Both the position numbers and the translations under genes were made by a program. From NCBI GenBank assembly GCA_034007295.1, contig JAVERC010000017.1, forward strand, positions 1 through 60,920: DNA of 60,920 nucleotides, read 5' to 3'. The notes beneath the pieces are model-generated. The model was not told where the DNA came from. It saw only the letters and a list, made by a program, of their open reading frames with translations, and made no database searches. The DNA is from JACKCP01 sp034007295 (GTDB lineage Bacteria > Desulfobacterota > Desulfobacteria > Desulfobacterales > JACKCP01). Every line of letters begins with the position of its first letter. Position 1 is the first letter of the stretch. Of the stretch, positions 22,202 through 30,073 are shown piece by piece.

Positions 22202-23992
22202 ATGGCTGAAAAATTCATAAGCATGAAAAACCTGAAGTTCACACTTCACGATGTAATCGGCACTGAAAATATGGCTGAAAACGGCGACTATACAGAAAAA
22301 TCAATAAACATGATTTTGCAGGCAGGGTTTGATTTTGCAAAAAATGAGCTTCATCCCCTGTTTGAAGAAATGGACAGAAAATCACCTGAGCTTGAAAACG
22401 GCAAAGTAAAGGTTCACCCTGGGGTTAAAAAGATTTTAAATATTCTTGGAAAAGACGGCTGGATTTCAGCACTTTTTTCTGAAAAATGGGGCGGAGAAAA
22501 CATGCCGTCTTCAATTATGCATGCAATAAGTTTTATTTTCTGTTCTGCAAACTATTCCGCAGCTGTTTATTCAGGGCTTACATCAGGTGCTGCAAAACTT
22601 ATTGATACTTTTGGTTCAGAAGAACTTAAAAATAAATATATTCCAAAAATGCTTGAAGGAAAATGGCAGGGAACAATGGCTCTTACAGAACCGGAAGCAG
22701 GAACTTCCCTTGGAGACCTTTCTACAGCCGCATATCCGGATAAAGACGGAACATACAAAATAAAAGGCGAAAAGATTTTTATTTCAGCAGGTGATCACGA
22801 CTGCGTTGAAAATGTGGTTCATCTCATGCTTGCAAGAATTGACGGTGCTCCAAAAGGAGTAAAAGGTATTTCACTTTTTGTTGTTCCAAAACTGAGGGTA
22901 AATGAAAAAAATGAACTTGAGCCAAATGATGTGAATGTAACCCAGATATTTCATAAAATGGGCTACAGGGGTGCTCCTATTACAGGTCTTTCCATGGGTG
23001 AAAAAGACGACTGCACAGGCTGGCTTGTTGGAGAGGAAAACAAAGGTCTTTCCTATATGTTCCAGATGATGAACGGAGCAAGGCTTGAGGTTGGAATGGG
23101 GGCTGCCGCAATTTCCGGAGCGGCTTTTCACGCGGCACTTGATTATTCCAAAGGTAGAAAGCAGGGAAGAAAAATGACAGGCGATAAAAAAGCCGGTCAG
23201 GTTGCAATAATTGAACATGATGATGTTAAAAGAATGCTCATGTTCCAGAGGGGAGTTTTTGAGGGGGCATTGTCTCTTATTTTGCAGTGCGGAAAATATG
23301 AGGATATGATTAATTATGCCTCTGAAGAGGATAAGGAAAATTATCATCTTCTTTTAGAGCTTCTGACTCCGGTTGCAAAGTCATATCCTGCAGAAATGGG
23401 AATTTTGTCAACAAGCATGAGTATTCAGTGTTTCGGAGGATACGGATATTGTGAGGATTTTCCGGTTGAACAGCATTACAGGGATATGAGAATACATACA
23501 ATCCATGAAGGAACCACAGGAATTCAGAGTATGGATCTTCTTGGAAGAAAAGTTGTCATGAAAAATGGCAAGGCCTTAAAGCTTTTTGGAAAGGAAGTTT
23601 TTAAGACTATTGGTGAAGCAAAGGAAAACGGCCTTGAAAAATATGCAAAAGAGTTGGAAGATGCTTTTAATCTTGTAGTTAAAACAACAGAATTTCTCGG
23701 CGAAACAGCAATGACTGAAGGTGTGGACGCTTTTCTTGAAAATTCGGTTTTATATCTTGAAATGTTTGGTCATCTTTGTGTTGCATGGCAGTGGCTGAAA
23801 ATGGGATCAAAAGCAAATGAAAAACTTGCAAAATCACCTGGCAAAAATGACAGACTTTTCTATGAAGGAAAACTAGGGGTTATGAAATATTATTTTTCCC
23901 ATGAACTTCCAAAAACAGATTATCTTTCCTCTACAATAAAAAACAGGGAACATGTGATTTTAAATACTTCAATTGAAAATTTTACAATGTAA
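22202..23992 (+). CDS. Acyl-CoA dehydrogenase, long (about 600-residue) type
   Basis: A 596-residue FAD enzyme oxidising an acyl-CoA to the 2-enoyl-CoA. The central GTMALTEPEAGTSLGDLST strand holds the FAD/substrate-binding motif. GMGAAAISGAAFHAALDYSK begins the C-terminal helical domain, and FGGYGYCEDFPVEQHYRDMR, then IHEGTTGIQSMDLLGRK carry the second signature with the catalytic-region Glu. The size and a C-terminal extension after about residue 450 fit the DmdC/AcdA-like long subfamily rather than the 380-residue enzymes. It leads an operon behind a consensus sigma-54 promoter, with enoyl-CoA hydratase 14 bp downstream, so one route of acyl-CoA beta-oxidation is likely. Confidence 0.92.
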   Translation: MAEKFISMKNLKFTLHDVIGTENMAENGDYTEKSINMILQAGFDFAKNELHPLFEEMDRKSPELENGKVKVHPGVKKILNILGKDGWISALFSEKWGGENMPSSIMHAISFIFCSANYSAAVYSGLTSGAAKLIDTFGSEELKNKYIPKMLEGKWQGTMALTEPEAGTSLGDLSTAAYPDKDGTYKIKGEKIFISAGDHDCVENVVHLMLARIDGAPKGVKGISLFVVPKLRVNEKNELEPNDVNVTQIFHKMGYRGAPITGLSMGEKDDCTGWLVGEENKGLSYMFQMMNGARLEVGMGAAAISGAAFHAALDYSKGRKQGRKMTGDKKAGQVAIIEHDDVKRMLMFQRGVFEGALSLILQCGKYEDMINYASEEDKENYHLLLELLTPVAKSYPAEMGILSTSMSIQCFGGYGYCEDFPVEQHYRDMRIHTIHEGTTGIQSMDLLGRKVVMKNGKALKLFGKEVFKTIGEAKENGLEKYAKELEDAFNLVVKTTEFLGETAMTEGVDAFLENSVLYLEMFGHLCVAWQWLKMGSKANEKLAKSPGKNDRLFYEGKLGVMKYYFSHELPKTDYLSSTIKNREHVILNTSIENFTM

Positions 23993-24006
23993 AAAGGAGA
24001 TAAATA

Positions 24007-24750
24007 ATGGATAGGGTAATTTTCAAAAAAGAAGGAAAAATAGGAAGAGTTACGCTTAACAGGCCTGACAAATACAATTCATTTGACCTTGAAATGGTAA
24101 ATGAGTTTGATGCCCTTTTAGATCAGCTGAGATATGATGAGGGAACAACTGTTCTTGTTCTTGACGGCGGTGATGCAAAAGGCTTTTGTGCAGGACTTGA
24201 TACAGAAAAATATGCAACAGAGATTTTTGAAATGGCTCCTGTAAAAGCCTACGATGCACAGGCAAGAATGAGCCGTCTTTTTCTTAAAATGCGTCAGATT
24301 CCACAGCCGATAATTTCATGTGTCCATGGTGCAGCAGCAGGAATTGGGTTTTCCCTTGCAATGGCATCAGACCTTAGAATTATCTGTGACAGTGCAAAGT
24401 TTTCAGCAGCTTACATAAATATCGGGCTTGGCGGTGCAGACATGTCTTCAAGTTATTTTCTCCCAAGACTTATTGGTTCAGGAAGAGCTTATGAATTTCT
24501 TTTGACAGGAAACTGGATGAATGCTGAAGATGCAATGAATCTTGGATTTGCATCCCGCCTTGTTTCAAAGGAAGAACTTGTTCCAACTGCAATGGAGCTT
24601 GCCAAGGTTATGACCACAAAAAATCCAATGGGAATAAGAATGACCAAGGAAGCAATAAATGCCAACCTTGACTGTGCAGGACTTGAGTCAGCTCTTCAGA
24701 TGGAAGACAGAAACCAGATGATGATAGCATATACATTTAAGATAAAATAA
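24007..24750 (+). CDS. Enoyl-CoA hydratase/isomerase family protein
   Basis: A crotonase-fold protein of 247 residues that would hydrate the product of the preceding dehydrogenase. Motifs: VTLNRPDKYNSFDLEM at the start, GDAKGFCAGLD (oxyanion hole Gly/Ala), VHGAAAGIGFSLAMASDLRI (second oxyanion Gly), and INIGLGGADMSSSYFLPRLI in the region where one catalytic Glu normally lies. In that segment I see no Glu (GLGGAD rather than the common GLxPEx), so the reaction may be isomerase- or hydrolase-like instead. RBS AAGGAG lies before the ATG. A terminator follows. Confidence 0.85.
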   Translation: MDRVIFKKEGKIGRVTLNRPDKYNSFDLEMVNEFDALLDQLRYDEGTTVLVLDGGDAKGFCAGLDTEKYATEIFEMAPVKAYDAQARMSRLFLKMRQIPQPIISCVHGAAAGIGFSLAMASDLRIICDSAKFSAAYINIGLGGADMSSSYFLPRLIGSGRAYEFLLTGNWMNAEDAMNLGFASRLVSKEELVPTAMELAKVMTTKNPMGIRMTKEAINANLDCAGLESALQMEDRNQMMIAYTFKIK

Positions 24751-24785
24751 AGGTTAGGACTTAAAGACAGGTTAGGTCCCCAAAT

Positions 24786-24816
24786 AAAGCCCCTGCTGCC
24801 TAAGTGCAGGGGCTTT
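24786..24816 (+). terminator. Intrinsic terminator-like hairpin between hydratase and SDR genes
   Basis: Stem AAAGCCCCTGC/GCAGGGGCTTT, 9-base loop, then TT and A-rich DNA. The SDR RBS and start come about 20 bp later, so it probably attenuates rather than isolates the SDR gene. Confidence 0.75.
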
Positions 24817-24837
24817 TAAAAAAGAAAGGAAATCAAA

Positions 24838-25596
24838 ATGGCTGGATTTTCACTTGAAAATAAAACAGCTCTTATAACAGGAGCAAGCAGGGGAATTGGA
24901 GAAGCAATAGCACATTGCTTAAGCGATAACGGTGCAAAGGTGATTTTGGTGAGCAGAAAAATAGATGCTCTTCAAAAAGTTGAAAATGATATAAAGCAAA
25001 AAGGCGGACACGCAGAATCAATGGCCTGCAATATGGGAGAAATTGATCAGATAAAAGCACTTGTAGAGTCAGTTAAGGAAAAATACGGCACCCTTGATAT
25101 TTTAGTAAACAATGCAGCTGCAAATCCGTTTTTCGGAAATATGATAGATGCAGAAGAATGGGCCTGGGACAAGATTTTTGATGTAAACCTTAAAGGTCCT
25201 TTTTTTACAATAGTAGAATTTGCAAAACTTATGAAAGAAAACGGCGGAGGAAGCATAGTAAATGTTTCTTCTGTAAACGGAATCAGGCCGGCACCTTTTC
25301 AGGGGATTTATTCTGTTTCAAAGGCAGCACTTATTGCTCTTACAAAAGCATTTGCAAGGGAGCTTGCCCCATATAAAATAAGAGTAAATGCTCTTCTTCC
25401 CGGACTTACAGACACTAAATTTGCAAGTGCATTGACGCAGGATGAAAATTTAAAGGGAATGATAGTTTCACAAATTCCCCTTGGAAGGGTTGCAGATCCC
25501 GAAGATATGGCAGGGGCAGTTTTATATCTTGTTTCAGATGCTGCATCCTATACAACTGGTTCTCTTCTTGTGTGCGACGGCGGCATGATTGCATAA
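24838..25596 (+). CDS. Short-chain dehydrogenase/reductase (SDR)
   Basis: A classical 252-residue SDR. The Rossmann glycine motif TGASRGIGEAIA (about 14-25), NNAAAN (structural Asn-Asn-Ala), the catalytic Ser of SIVNVSSVNG, the YSVSKAAL Tyr-x-x-x-Lys pair and a PGLTDT loop are all present. It follows the hydratase gene after a hairpin, with RBS AAAGGAAA, and probably acts as a 3-hydroxyacyl-CoA or alcohol dehydrogenase in the same pathway. NAD(P) preference cannot be fixed with certainty, although SRK after beta-2 favours NADPH. A bidirectional terminator ends the operon. Confidence 0.9.
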   Translation: MAGFSLENKTALITGASRGIGEAIAHCLSDNGAKVILVSRKIDALQKVENDIKQKGGHAESMACNMGEIDQIKALVESVKEKYGTLDILVNNAAANPFFGNMIDAEEWAWDKIFDVNLKGPFFTIVEFAKLMKENGGGSIVNVSSVNGIRPAPFQGIYSVSKAALIALTKAFARELAPYKIRVNALLPGLTDTKFASALTQDENLKGMIVSQIPLGRVADPEDMAGAVLYLVSDAASYTTGSLLVCDGGMIA

Positions 25597-25621
25597 AAAT
25601 AAATTTTATTTTTCATAATTA

Positions 25622-25651
25622 AAAAGGGCAGAGTTTTTTCTCTGCCCTTTT
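25622..25651. terminator. Bidirectional intrinsic terminator
   Basis: Stem AAAAGGGCAGAG/CTCTGCCCTTTT with a T6 loop, between the convergent SDR gene and the kinase-like/receiver gene. Confidence 0.9.
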
Positions 25652-25666
25652 AATTGGAGTAAAATT

Positions 25667-26881
25667 TTAGTTTTGAGCGGTTTTTTTCTGGATATTTTCG
25701 TAGGCCTCTTTCATTGTTTTTGTAAGAATGTCAATGTCAGCAGGTTTTTCAAGATATGCAAAAGCTCCAAGTTCCATACATCTTGTTCTGTCATTTTCAT
25801 TTCCATGGCCTGTAAGAATAATAATTTCAGTTTCAGGGCTTATTTCCTTGGTTTTTCTCAAAACCTCATATCCGTCAACACCTGGCATTTTAAGGTCAAG
25901 AACCATAACCTCTGGATGATCTCTGTCCATAATTTCAAGTGCTTCTCTTCCGCTTGAAACAGGGAATGAAGGCATATCCCTTATTGCAAGACGCTCGGAT
26001 AATGTCTGGATAAAATCAACTTCATCATCAACAAGAAGAACCTTGTGTGGTCTTGAAAAGTTCTGGTCTGTCAATATGTCTGCCTTGTAAAAATTCTGGC
26101 CTATCTTTGTTTCTACGTTTGAAACACCTTCAATTATTTTTGCAGCATTTGTAAGTTCATTTTTAAGTTTTGAAAGAAAAAGAACTTTTTTATTAATTGT
26201 AAGGGAAACATCATTTCCATTGGCATCAACATCAACATCAAAACCCTGTCTGCAAAGCTCAAGCCCTACTTTTGTCTCTAACCTGAAATCCTCAATGTGT
26301 TTTTTTGACTCTTTGGAATATTGAAGAACAGGATTCCCAAGCTGGCTTAAAATAAGCTCATATGCTTTTTCTGTTGTGGTTTTGTCCATTGGAATTACCA
26401 TGTCATATAATGAAGGATTCCATGGGCCTGAATTTTTAATGTGATGAGAAAATTCAGCTGCTTTTTCATCTGCCTGAAGAATTTCTTTTTTTGCATTTTT
26501 TTCACTAACACCTAAATTAGAAGCATTTTGAATTCTGTACTGAAGATCAGCAATGGTAAGAATTTTTACCACATGATTGATTTTTCTTGGAATAAGAAGA
26601 CTTGAAAATCCGTAAAAAATCTGGTTGTCATTAAGAAGTTCTGAAATAGCAGCCTTAATTTCTGACAGAGATTTTTCTTTTTCCCTTGTAAAACTGTTGA
26701 AAACCGAAGGTGGATTAAAAAAAGCCTTTTCATAAATTTCTTTATTTTCATTAAATTTTTTTACGCAGGCTTCAATAACATCATAATCTCTTATAACTTT
26801 ATAGCCGTGGTTTTCTTCAAGTTTTTTTACTATTTGAGCTGCACCTGAATATTTGCCTGAAAAAATACTTATTATAGCCAT
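25667..26881 (-). CDS. Cytidylate kinase-like / BON-like / receiver fusion protein
   Basis: A 404-residue protein with three parts. Residues about 1-190 resemble the cytidylate-kinase-2 family (IISIFSGKYSGAAQIVKKL, EKNAKKEILQADEKAAEFS, YDMVIPMDKTTTEKAYELI). The phosphate-binding loop is degenerate: GSGG is replaced by SGKYSG. Residues about 205-270 look like a BON domain (VSLTINKKV..., IIEGVSNVETKIG). Residues about 280-400 form a complete receiver with phospho-acceptor Asp in MVLDLKMPG, Thr in LTGHG and Lys in YLEKP. It has its own sigma-54 promoter at 26934-26948. I infer a signalling protein, perhaps with a ligand-sensing pseudo-kinase. RBS GGGGAGG lies before the ATG. Confidence 0.8.
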   Translation of the reverse strand: MAIISIFSGKYSGAAQIVKKLEENHGYKVIRDYDVIEACVKKFNENKEIYEKAFFNPPSVFNSFTREKEKSLSEIKAAISELLNDNQIFYGFSSLLIPRKINHVVKILTIADLQYRIQNASNLGVSEKNAKKEILQADEKAAEFSHHIKNSGPWNPSLYDMVIPMDKTTTEKAYELILSQLGNPVLQYSKESKKHIEDFRLETKVGLELCRQGFDVDVDANGNDVSLTINKKVLFLSKLKNELTNAAKIIEGVSNVETKIGQNFYKADILTDQNFSRPHKVLLVDDEVDFIQTLSERLAIRDMPSFPVSSGREALEIMDRDHPEVMVLDLKMPGVDGYEVLRKTKEISPETEIIILTGHGNENDRTRCMELGAFAYLEKPADIDILTKTMKEAYENIQKKTAQN

Positions 26882-26933
26882 TATATACCTCCCCTTGATT
26901 AATTATTTTTTTGTTTTCTTGAATAAGTAATAA

Positions 26934-26948
26934 GCAAATTTGGTGCCA
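26934..26948 (-). promoter_or_regulatory. Sigma-54 promoter of the kinase-like/receiver gene
   Basis: On the minus strand TGGCAC-CAAAT-TTGC, an exact -24/-12 pair, 53 bp ahead of the start codon in the gap after the minimal kinase gene. Confidence 0.85.
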
Positions 26949-26979
26949 AATGGTTAAAAGGGAAATCAAAAAAATAATA

Positions 26980-27609
26980 TCAAGCCCTGCCTGTATTTAG
27001 AAAAATTGAATTTTCTTTTTTATCAAGTCCGGTTTTCATAAAAGCCAGATTTTCTTTGAGACTGTTTTCAAGTGTTTTTATATCAATTTGTAAAACGCAG
27101 TCTGTTTTTAATTCAATCTGGCTTTTTATTTTGTCTTTTAAAAAAGTGATTTCAAGTTTTGAGCCGTATTCAGATAATTTTATAATTTCATTAATAATAA
27201 AATATAAAGTCATCTGGAAAAAAAATCTTGAAGCTTCAATTTTTATGTCTTCATCAATATTTAAAACAATATCTAAGCCTTTCTGCTTAAGAGGACGTTT
27301 AATAAGGCCTAAAAGTTCGTTAAGTTCATTTTTGCAGCTGAAAAGTTCTATATCCTTGTCATTTAAATGGGCAAATTTATTTAAATGGGTTGTGGTTTCT
27401 TCTCCAATGCTTACCTGCTTTAAAATTGTATCTGTTATTTTTTTAAGTTTTCCGGAACTGTCGTCATATTTCCCAAGCATTATAAGGTCTTGCAAAAGGC
27501 CTGAATTTTCCTTTATTACTGCAAGAATATTTCTTAATTCATGGCTGACAGAAGAAGCAATTCTTTCAGAAAATATTATTTCTTTTGAGGCTTTCATAAA
27601 TTTATCCAT
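26980..27609 (-). CDS. Minimal histidine kinase-like protein with degenerate ATPase part
   Basis: A 209-residue soluble protein. IFSERIASSVSHELRNILAV carries an H-box with the phospho-acceptor His near residue 23, followed by a two-helix dimerisation region (about 25-85). The remaining 120 residues have the length of a HATPase_c domain (IEASRFFFQMTLYFIINEII resembles its N-box helix). The N-box Asn-Glu pattern is weak and no G1 (DxGxG) or G2 (GxGLG) motif is visible. It may therefore be a histidine phosphotransfer or scaffold protein for the adjacent receiver, 4 bp upstream. Operon partner of the Cache kinase and receiver. Confidence 0.7.
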   Translation of the reverse strand: MDKFMKASKEIIFSERIASSVSHELRNILAVIKENSGLLQDLIMLGKYDDSSGKLKKITDTILKQVSIGEETTTHLNKFAHLNDKDIELFSCKNELNELLGLIKRPLKQKGLDIVLNIDEDIKIEASRFFFQMTLYFIINEIIKLSEYGSKLEITFLKDKIKSQIELKTDCVLQIDIKTLENSLKENLAFMKTGLDKKENSIFLNTGRA

Positions 27610-27613
27610 TTTT

Positions 27614-27973
27614 TTATTTTAAGATTTCTTCCATTTTGTCTGTCAATTGATTAATGTCAAGAGGCTTCATTAAATAATCTGCTGCTCCAAGTTTCATTCC
27701 TTCCATTCCCTCCTTTGTTGAACCATGCCCTGTAAGAAGAATAACAGGAATTGACTGCTTTGCTCTTTTAAGTCCTGCAAGAACTTCAAGTCCGCTCATT
27801 CCGGGCATCATAAGGTCTAAAACAACAAGGTCAAAATTTTGCCCGGAAAAGATTTCAAGACATTCTTCCCCGCTTAAAGCTATATTTACGTCATAATTTC
27901 TTAGTTTGAGCCTTTGTGCCAGGGTCTGTACAAATTCATACTCATCATCAACAAGCAATATTTTATTTTTCAA
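27614..27973 (-). CDS. Stand-alone receiver (CheY-like response regulator)
   Basis: A 119-residue single-domain receiver: KILLVDDEYEFV (acidic pair), FDLVVLDLMMPGMSGLEVL (acceptor Asp), VILLTGHGS (Thr) and ADYLMKPLD (Lys). There is no output domain. It starts 2 bp from the end of the Cache kinase gene and is probably its phosphorylation partner, relaying to the minimal kinase-like protein or the kinase-like/receiver fusion. Confidence 0.92.
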   Translation of the reverse strand: MKNKILLVDDEYEFVQTLAQRLKLRNYDVNIALSGEECLEIFSGQNFDLVVLDLMMPGMSGLEVLAGLKRAKQSIPVILLTGHGSTKEGMEGMKLGAADYLMKPLDINQLTDKMEEILK

Positions 27974-27975
27974 GA

Positions 27976-29709
27976 TTATTCCTCCTCTGACATTGATTCA
28001 TAGGTTTCTTCTTCTGGAAGAAGAATTGTAAATGTTGTTCCAATATTTTCCTTGCTTTCAAAATTTATTTTGCCTTTGAGTTTTTTTACTATTCCATAGG
28101 TTATGGAAAGACCAAGTCCTGTTCCCTGGCCTCTTTTTGTGGTAAAAAACGGGTCAAATATATGTTTTTTGACTTCTTCGCTCATTCCATATCCATTGTC
28201 TTTGAAGTCAATTCCAACCATTTTCTGGTCTGCAATATAATATGAGGTTATTTCAATTTTTCCTCCGTTTTCAACTGCTGCCATGGCATTTGTAAGCAGA
28301 TTTAAAAATACCTGCTGAACCTGGCCCTTGTCTGAAAAAACTTCTGGTATTTCATGGTTTAGGGAAAGAACAAGGTCAATTTGTCTGTATGAGGCTTCTT
28401 TTTCAAGAAATCCAAGTACTTCTTTTACTATTGAATTTACATCTAGTTTTTCAAAGTTGATATCAAACCTTCTTGCAAAGCCAAGAAGTCGGTGGGTTAT
28501 AGACCTGCATCTTGAAACAGAGTTGATTATTGACTGGTTGTGCTTTAAAAATTCGTCTTTTAATTCAAAATCCTTTGAAAAAGATATTATGTCATTCATG
28601 AGACCGGCTTTTTCATTGATTATGGCAAGGGGGTTGTTTATTTCATGGGCAACTCCTGCTGCAAGACGGCCTATTGAAGAAAGTTTCTGGGTGTGCTGAA
28701 GTTCTTTTAATGCAGTTTCCCTTCTTTCATCAGCAGTTTTTATTCTGTTTGTTACAAGGTTTGACAGCCTTATGGATGCGATAACAATTATAATTATGCT
28801 TACACCTAAAATAAAAAACATTTCGCTTTTAAGTGAATACCATGATTTTAAAATCAGGGATTTTGGTTTTACCAGCACAAAAATATAGTCTGAATGAACG
28901 CTTGTAAATCCTGCAAGTACAATTTTACCTGTATTATCCTTTATTTCCTTTATAAAAGTTCCATGTATTGCATCTGGTATGTCAAGGGTGGTTTTTTCCA
29001 TGACATTTCCATAGTATCTTGAAGCTGTCTGAAGAATTTTTTCCTTGTTTAATAAAAAAGCATCGCTTTCAGGACCAAGATTTACAGAGTTCACAAGTTC
29101 TTCATATTTTTTAGTGTCAATTGTAGCCCTTAAGAACCATGATTTGCCTTCGTCTGTAACCCTTTCTACAACACAGACTATATGAGGAAATTTTCTGTAT
29201 CCCATGAAAACATCACTTATATAAGTGCCTCTTACCTTTACTTCCCTGAATGAATCCTGCTGTGAATAATCTTTTCCAAGAAGATTGTACGGGCCGGCAT
29301 AGCTTTGGAGAATTCCATTTTGATCTATCATTCCAAGGTCAACAAATCCTGAAAATTCATGCCTTAAAGCTCTAAAAATTTTTTTAATTATATCAGGGTC
29401 TTTAAGTTCATGGTCGGAGTATGCATTGGAAATAAACCTTATTGTTGAAAGTCTTTCTTCAATAAAAATTTCAAAGGCATATCTTATATCATTTAAAATA
29501 TTGTGAAGAGGTGCCTTTATTTCCTTTTTAAGGCTTTCCCTGTATTGATGATAGTTTATCCCTGCCATTATTGTTAGAGGTACAATTGTTATTACCATGA
29601 AAAGAAAGGCTATGCTTCTTCTCATTCTTACGTATCTCATAGGCCGCCGTATGTGTTCGGGAGGTGTTTTAAAAAAATAAAAAAGGTTATTCATAAAGGT
29701 TTTCTTCAT
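27976..29709 (-). CDS. Membrane histidine kinase with Cache-type sensor
   Basis: A 577-residue kinase. Membrane helix 1 (about 30-50) and helix 2 (about 295-318) flank a periplasmic double-Cache-like sensor (about 55-290, with DLGMIDQNGILQSYAGPYNL and WFLRATIDTKKYEELV, typical of such sensors). The cytoplasmic part has the H-box GVAHEINNPLAIINEKAG, N-box FLNLLTNAMAAVENGG, G1 DNGYGMS and G2 GQGTGLGLSI. It closely resembles the kinase at 37626-39323 in layout and wording, so the two are paralogues. The 5' end overlaps the NifX-like gene by 23 bp. Ligand unknown; Cache sensors often bind carboxylates or amino acids. Confidence 0.92.
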   Translation of the reverse strand: MKKTFMNNLFYFFKTPPEHIRRPMRYVRMRRSIAFLFMVITIVPLTIMAGINYHQYRESLKKEIKAPLHNILNDIRYAFEIFIEERLSTIRFISNAYSDHELKDPDIIKKIFRALRHEFSGFVDLGMIDQNGILQSYAGPYNLLGKDYSQQDSFREVKVRGTYISDVFMGYRKFPHIVCVVERVTDEGKSWFLRATIDTKKYEELVNSVNLGPESDAFLLNKEKILQTASRYYGNVMEKTTLDIPDAIHGTFIKEIKDNTGKIVLAGFTSVHSDYIFVLVKPKSLILKSWYSLKSEMFFILGVSIIIIVIASIRLSNLVTNRIKTADERRETALKELQHTQKLSSIGRLAAGVAHEINNPLAIINEKAGLMNDIISFSKDFELKDEFLKHNQSIINSVSRCRSITHRLLGFARRFDINFEKLDVNSIVKEVLGFLEKEASYRQIDLVLSLNHEIPEVFSDKGQVQQVFLNLLTNAMAAVENGGKIEITSYYIADQKMVGIDFKDNGYGMSEEVKKHIFDPFFTTKRGQGTGLGLSITYGIVKKLKGKINFESKENIGTTFTILLPEEETYESMSEEE

Positions 29710-30067
29710 TTATTTCCACTCCTTCAATTTTTCTTTTAAGAAGAATATCACCGCTTTTTAATTCATTTTTAAAAAATTTTTCTGCAGCCTTTCTAAAAGG
29801 GCCTGCAACATTTTCTATGATTTTTATTTTTTTCCAGTTAAGATATTGATAAAATTGATCTTCTATTCCACAGCATATAAGAGTCTCAATACCTTCAGTT
29901 AAAATCATGTGACAGATTTCATCCGCAGAAGCATGGGAAAGGACTATTATTTTTTCTTCTGGTTTTTCTTCCCCTTTTTCCTTAAAAAGTATAAGCACTT
30001 CTGTTGCCAAATCGAATCTTGGAGCTATTTCATTTCCTGAAATTGGGATAATTATTTTTTCAATCAT
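29687..30067 (-). CDS. NifX/NafY-type (dinitrogenase iron-molybdenum cofactor) domain protein
   Basis: A 126-residue protein: KIIIPISGNEIAPRFDLATE at the N-terminus matches the NifX/NifB C-terminal domain ('saph...FD.a'), followed by GIETLICCGIEDQFYQYL and a Gly-Pro-Phe end typical of the fold. Such domains bind iron-molybdenum cofactor or small metal clusters in some proteins. In sulfate reducers, homologues occur beside sigma-54 activators (the ORP gene cluster), which agrees with the activator gene 6 bp upstream. Its exact role is unknown; a metal- or redox-sensing adapter is my inference. Confidence 0.8.
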   Translation of the reverse strand: MIEKIIIPISGNEIAPRFDLATEVLILFKEKGEEKPEEKIIVLSHASADEICHMILTEGIETLICCGIEDQFYQYLNWKKIKIIENVAGPFRKAAEKFFKNELKSGDILLKRKIEGVEINEENLYE

Positions 30068-30073
30068 TATATT

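Noticed and set aside
22871..23347. A 158-codon antisense frame within the acyl-CoA dehydrogenase gene
   Set aside because: Long but opposite to conserved FAD-enzyme motifs; composition looks like a mirror of the real codons.
27056..27622. A 188-codon antisense frame with many hydrophobic residues
   Set aside because: Complement of the minimal histidine kinase-like gene; hydrophobicity is an artefact of AT-rich reverse translation.
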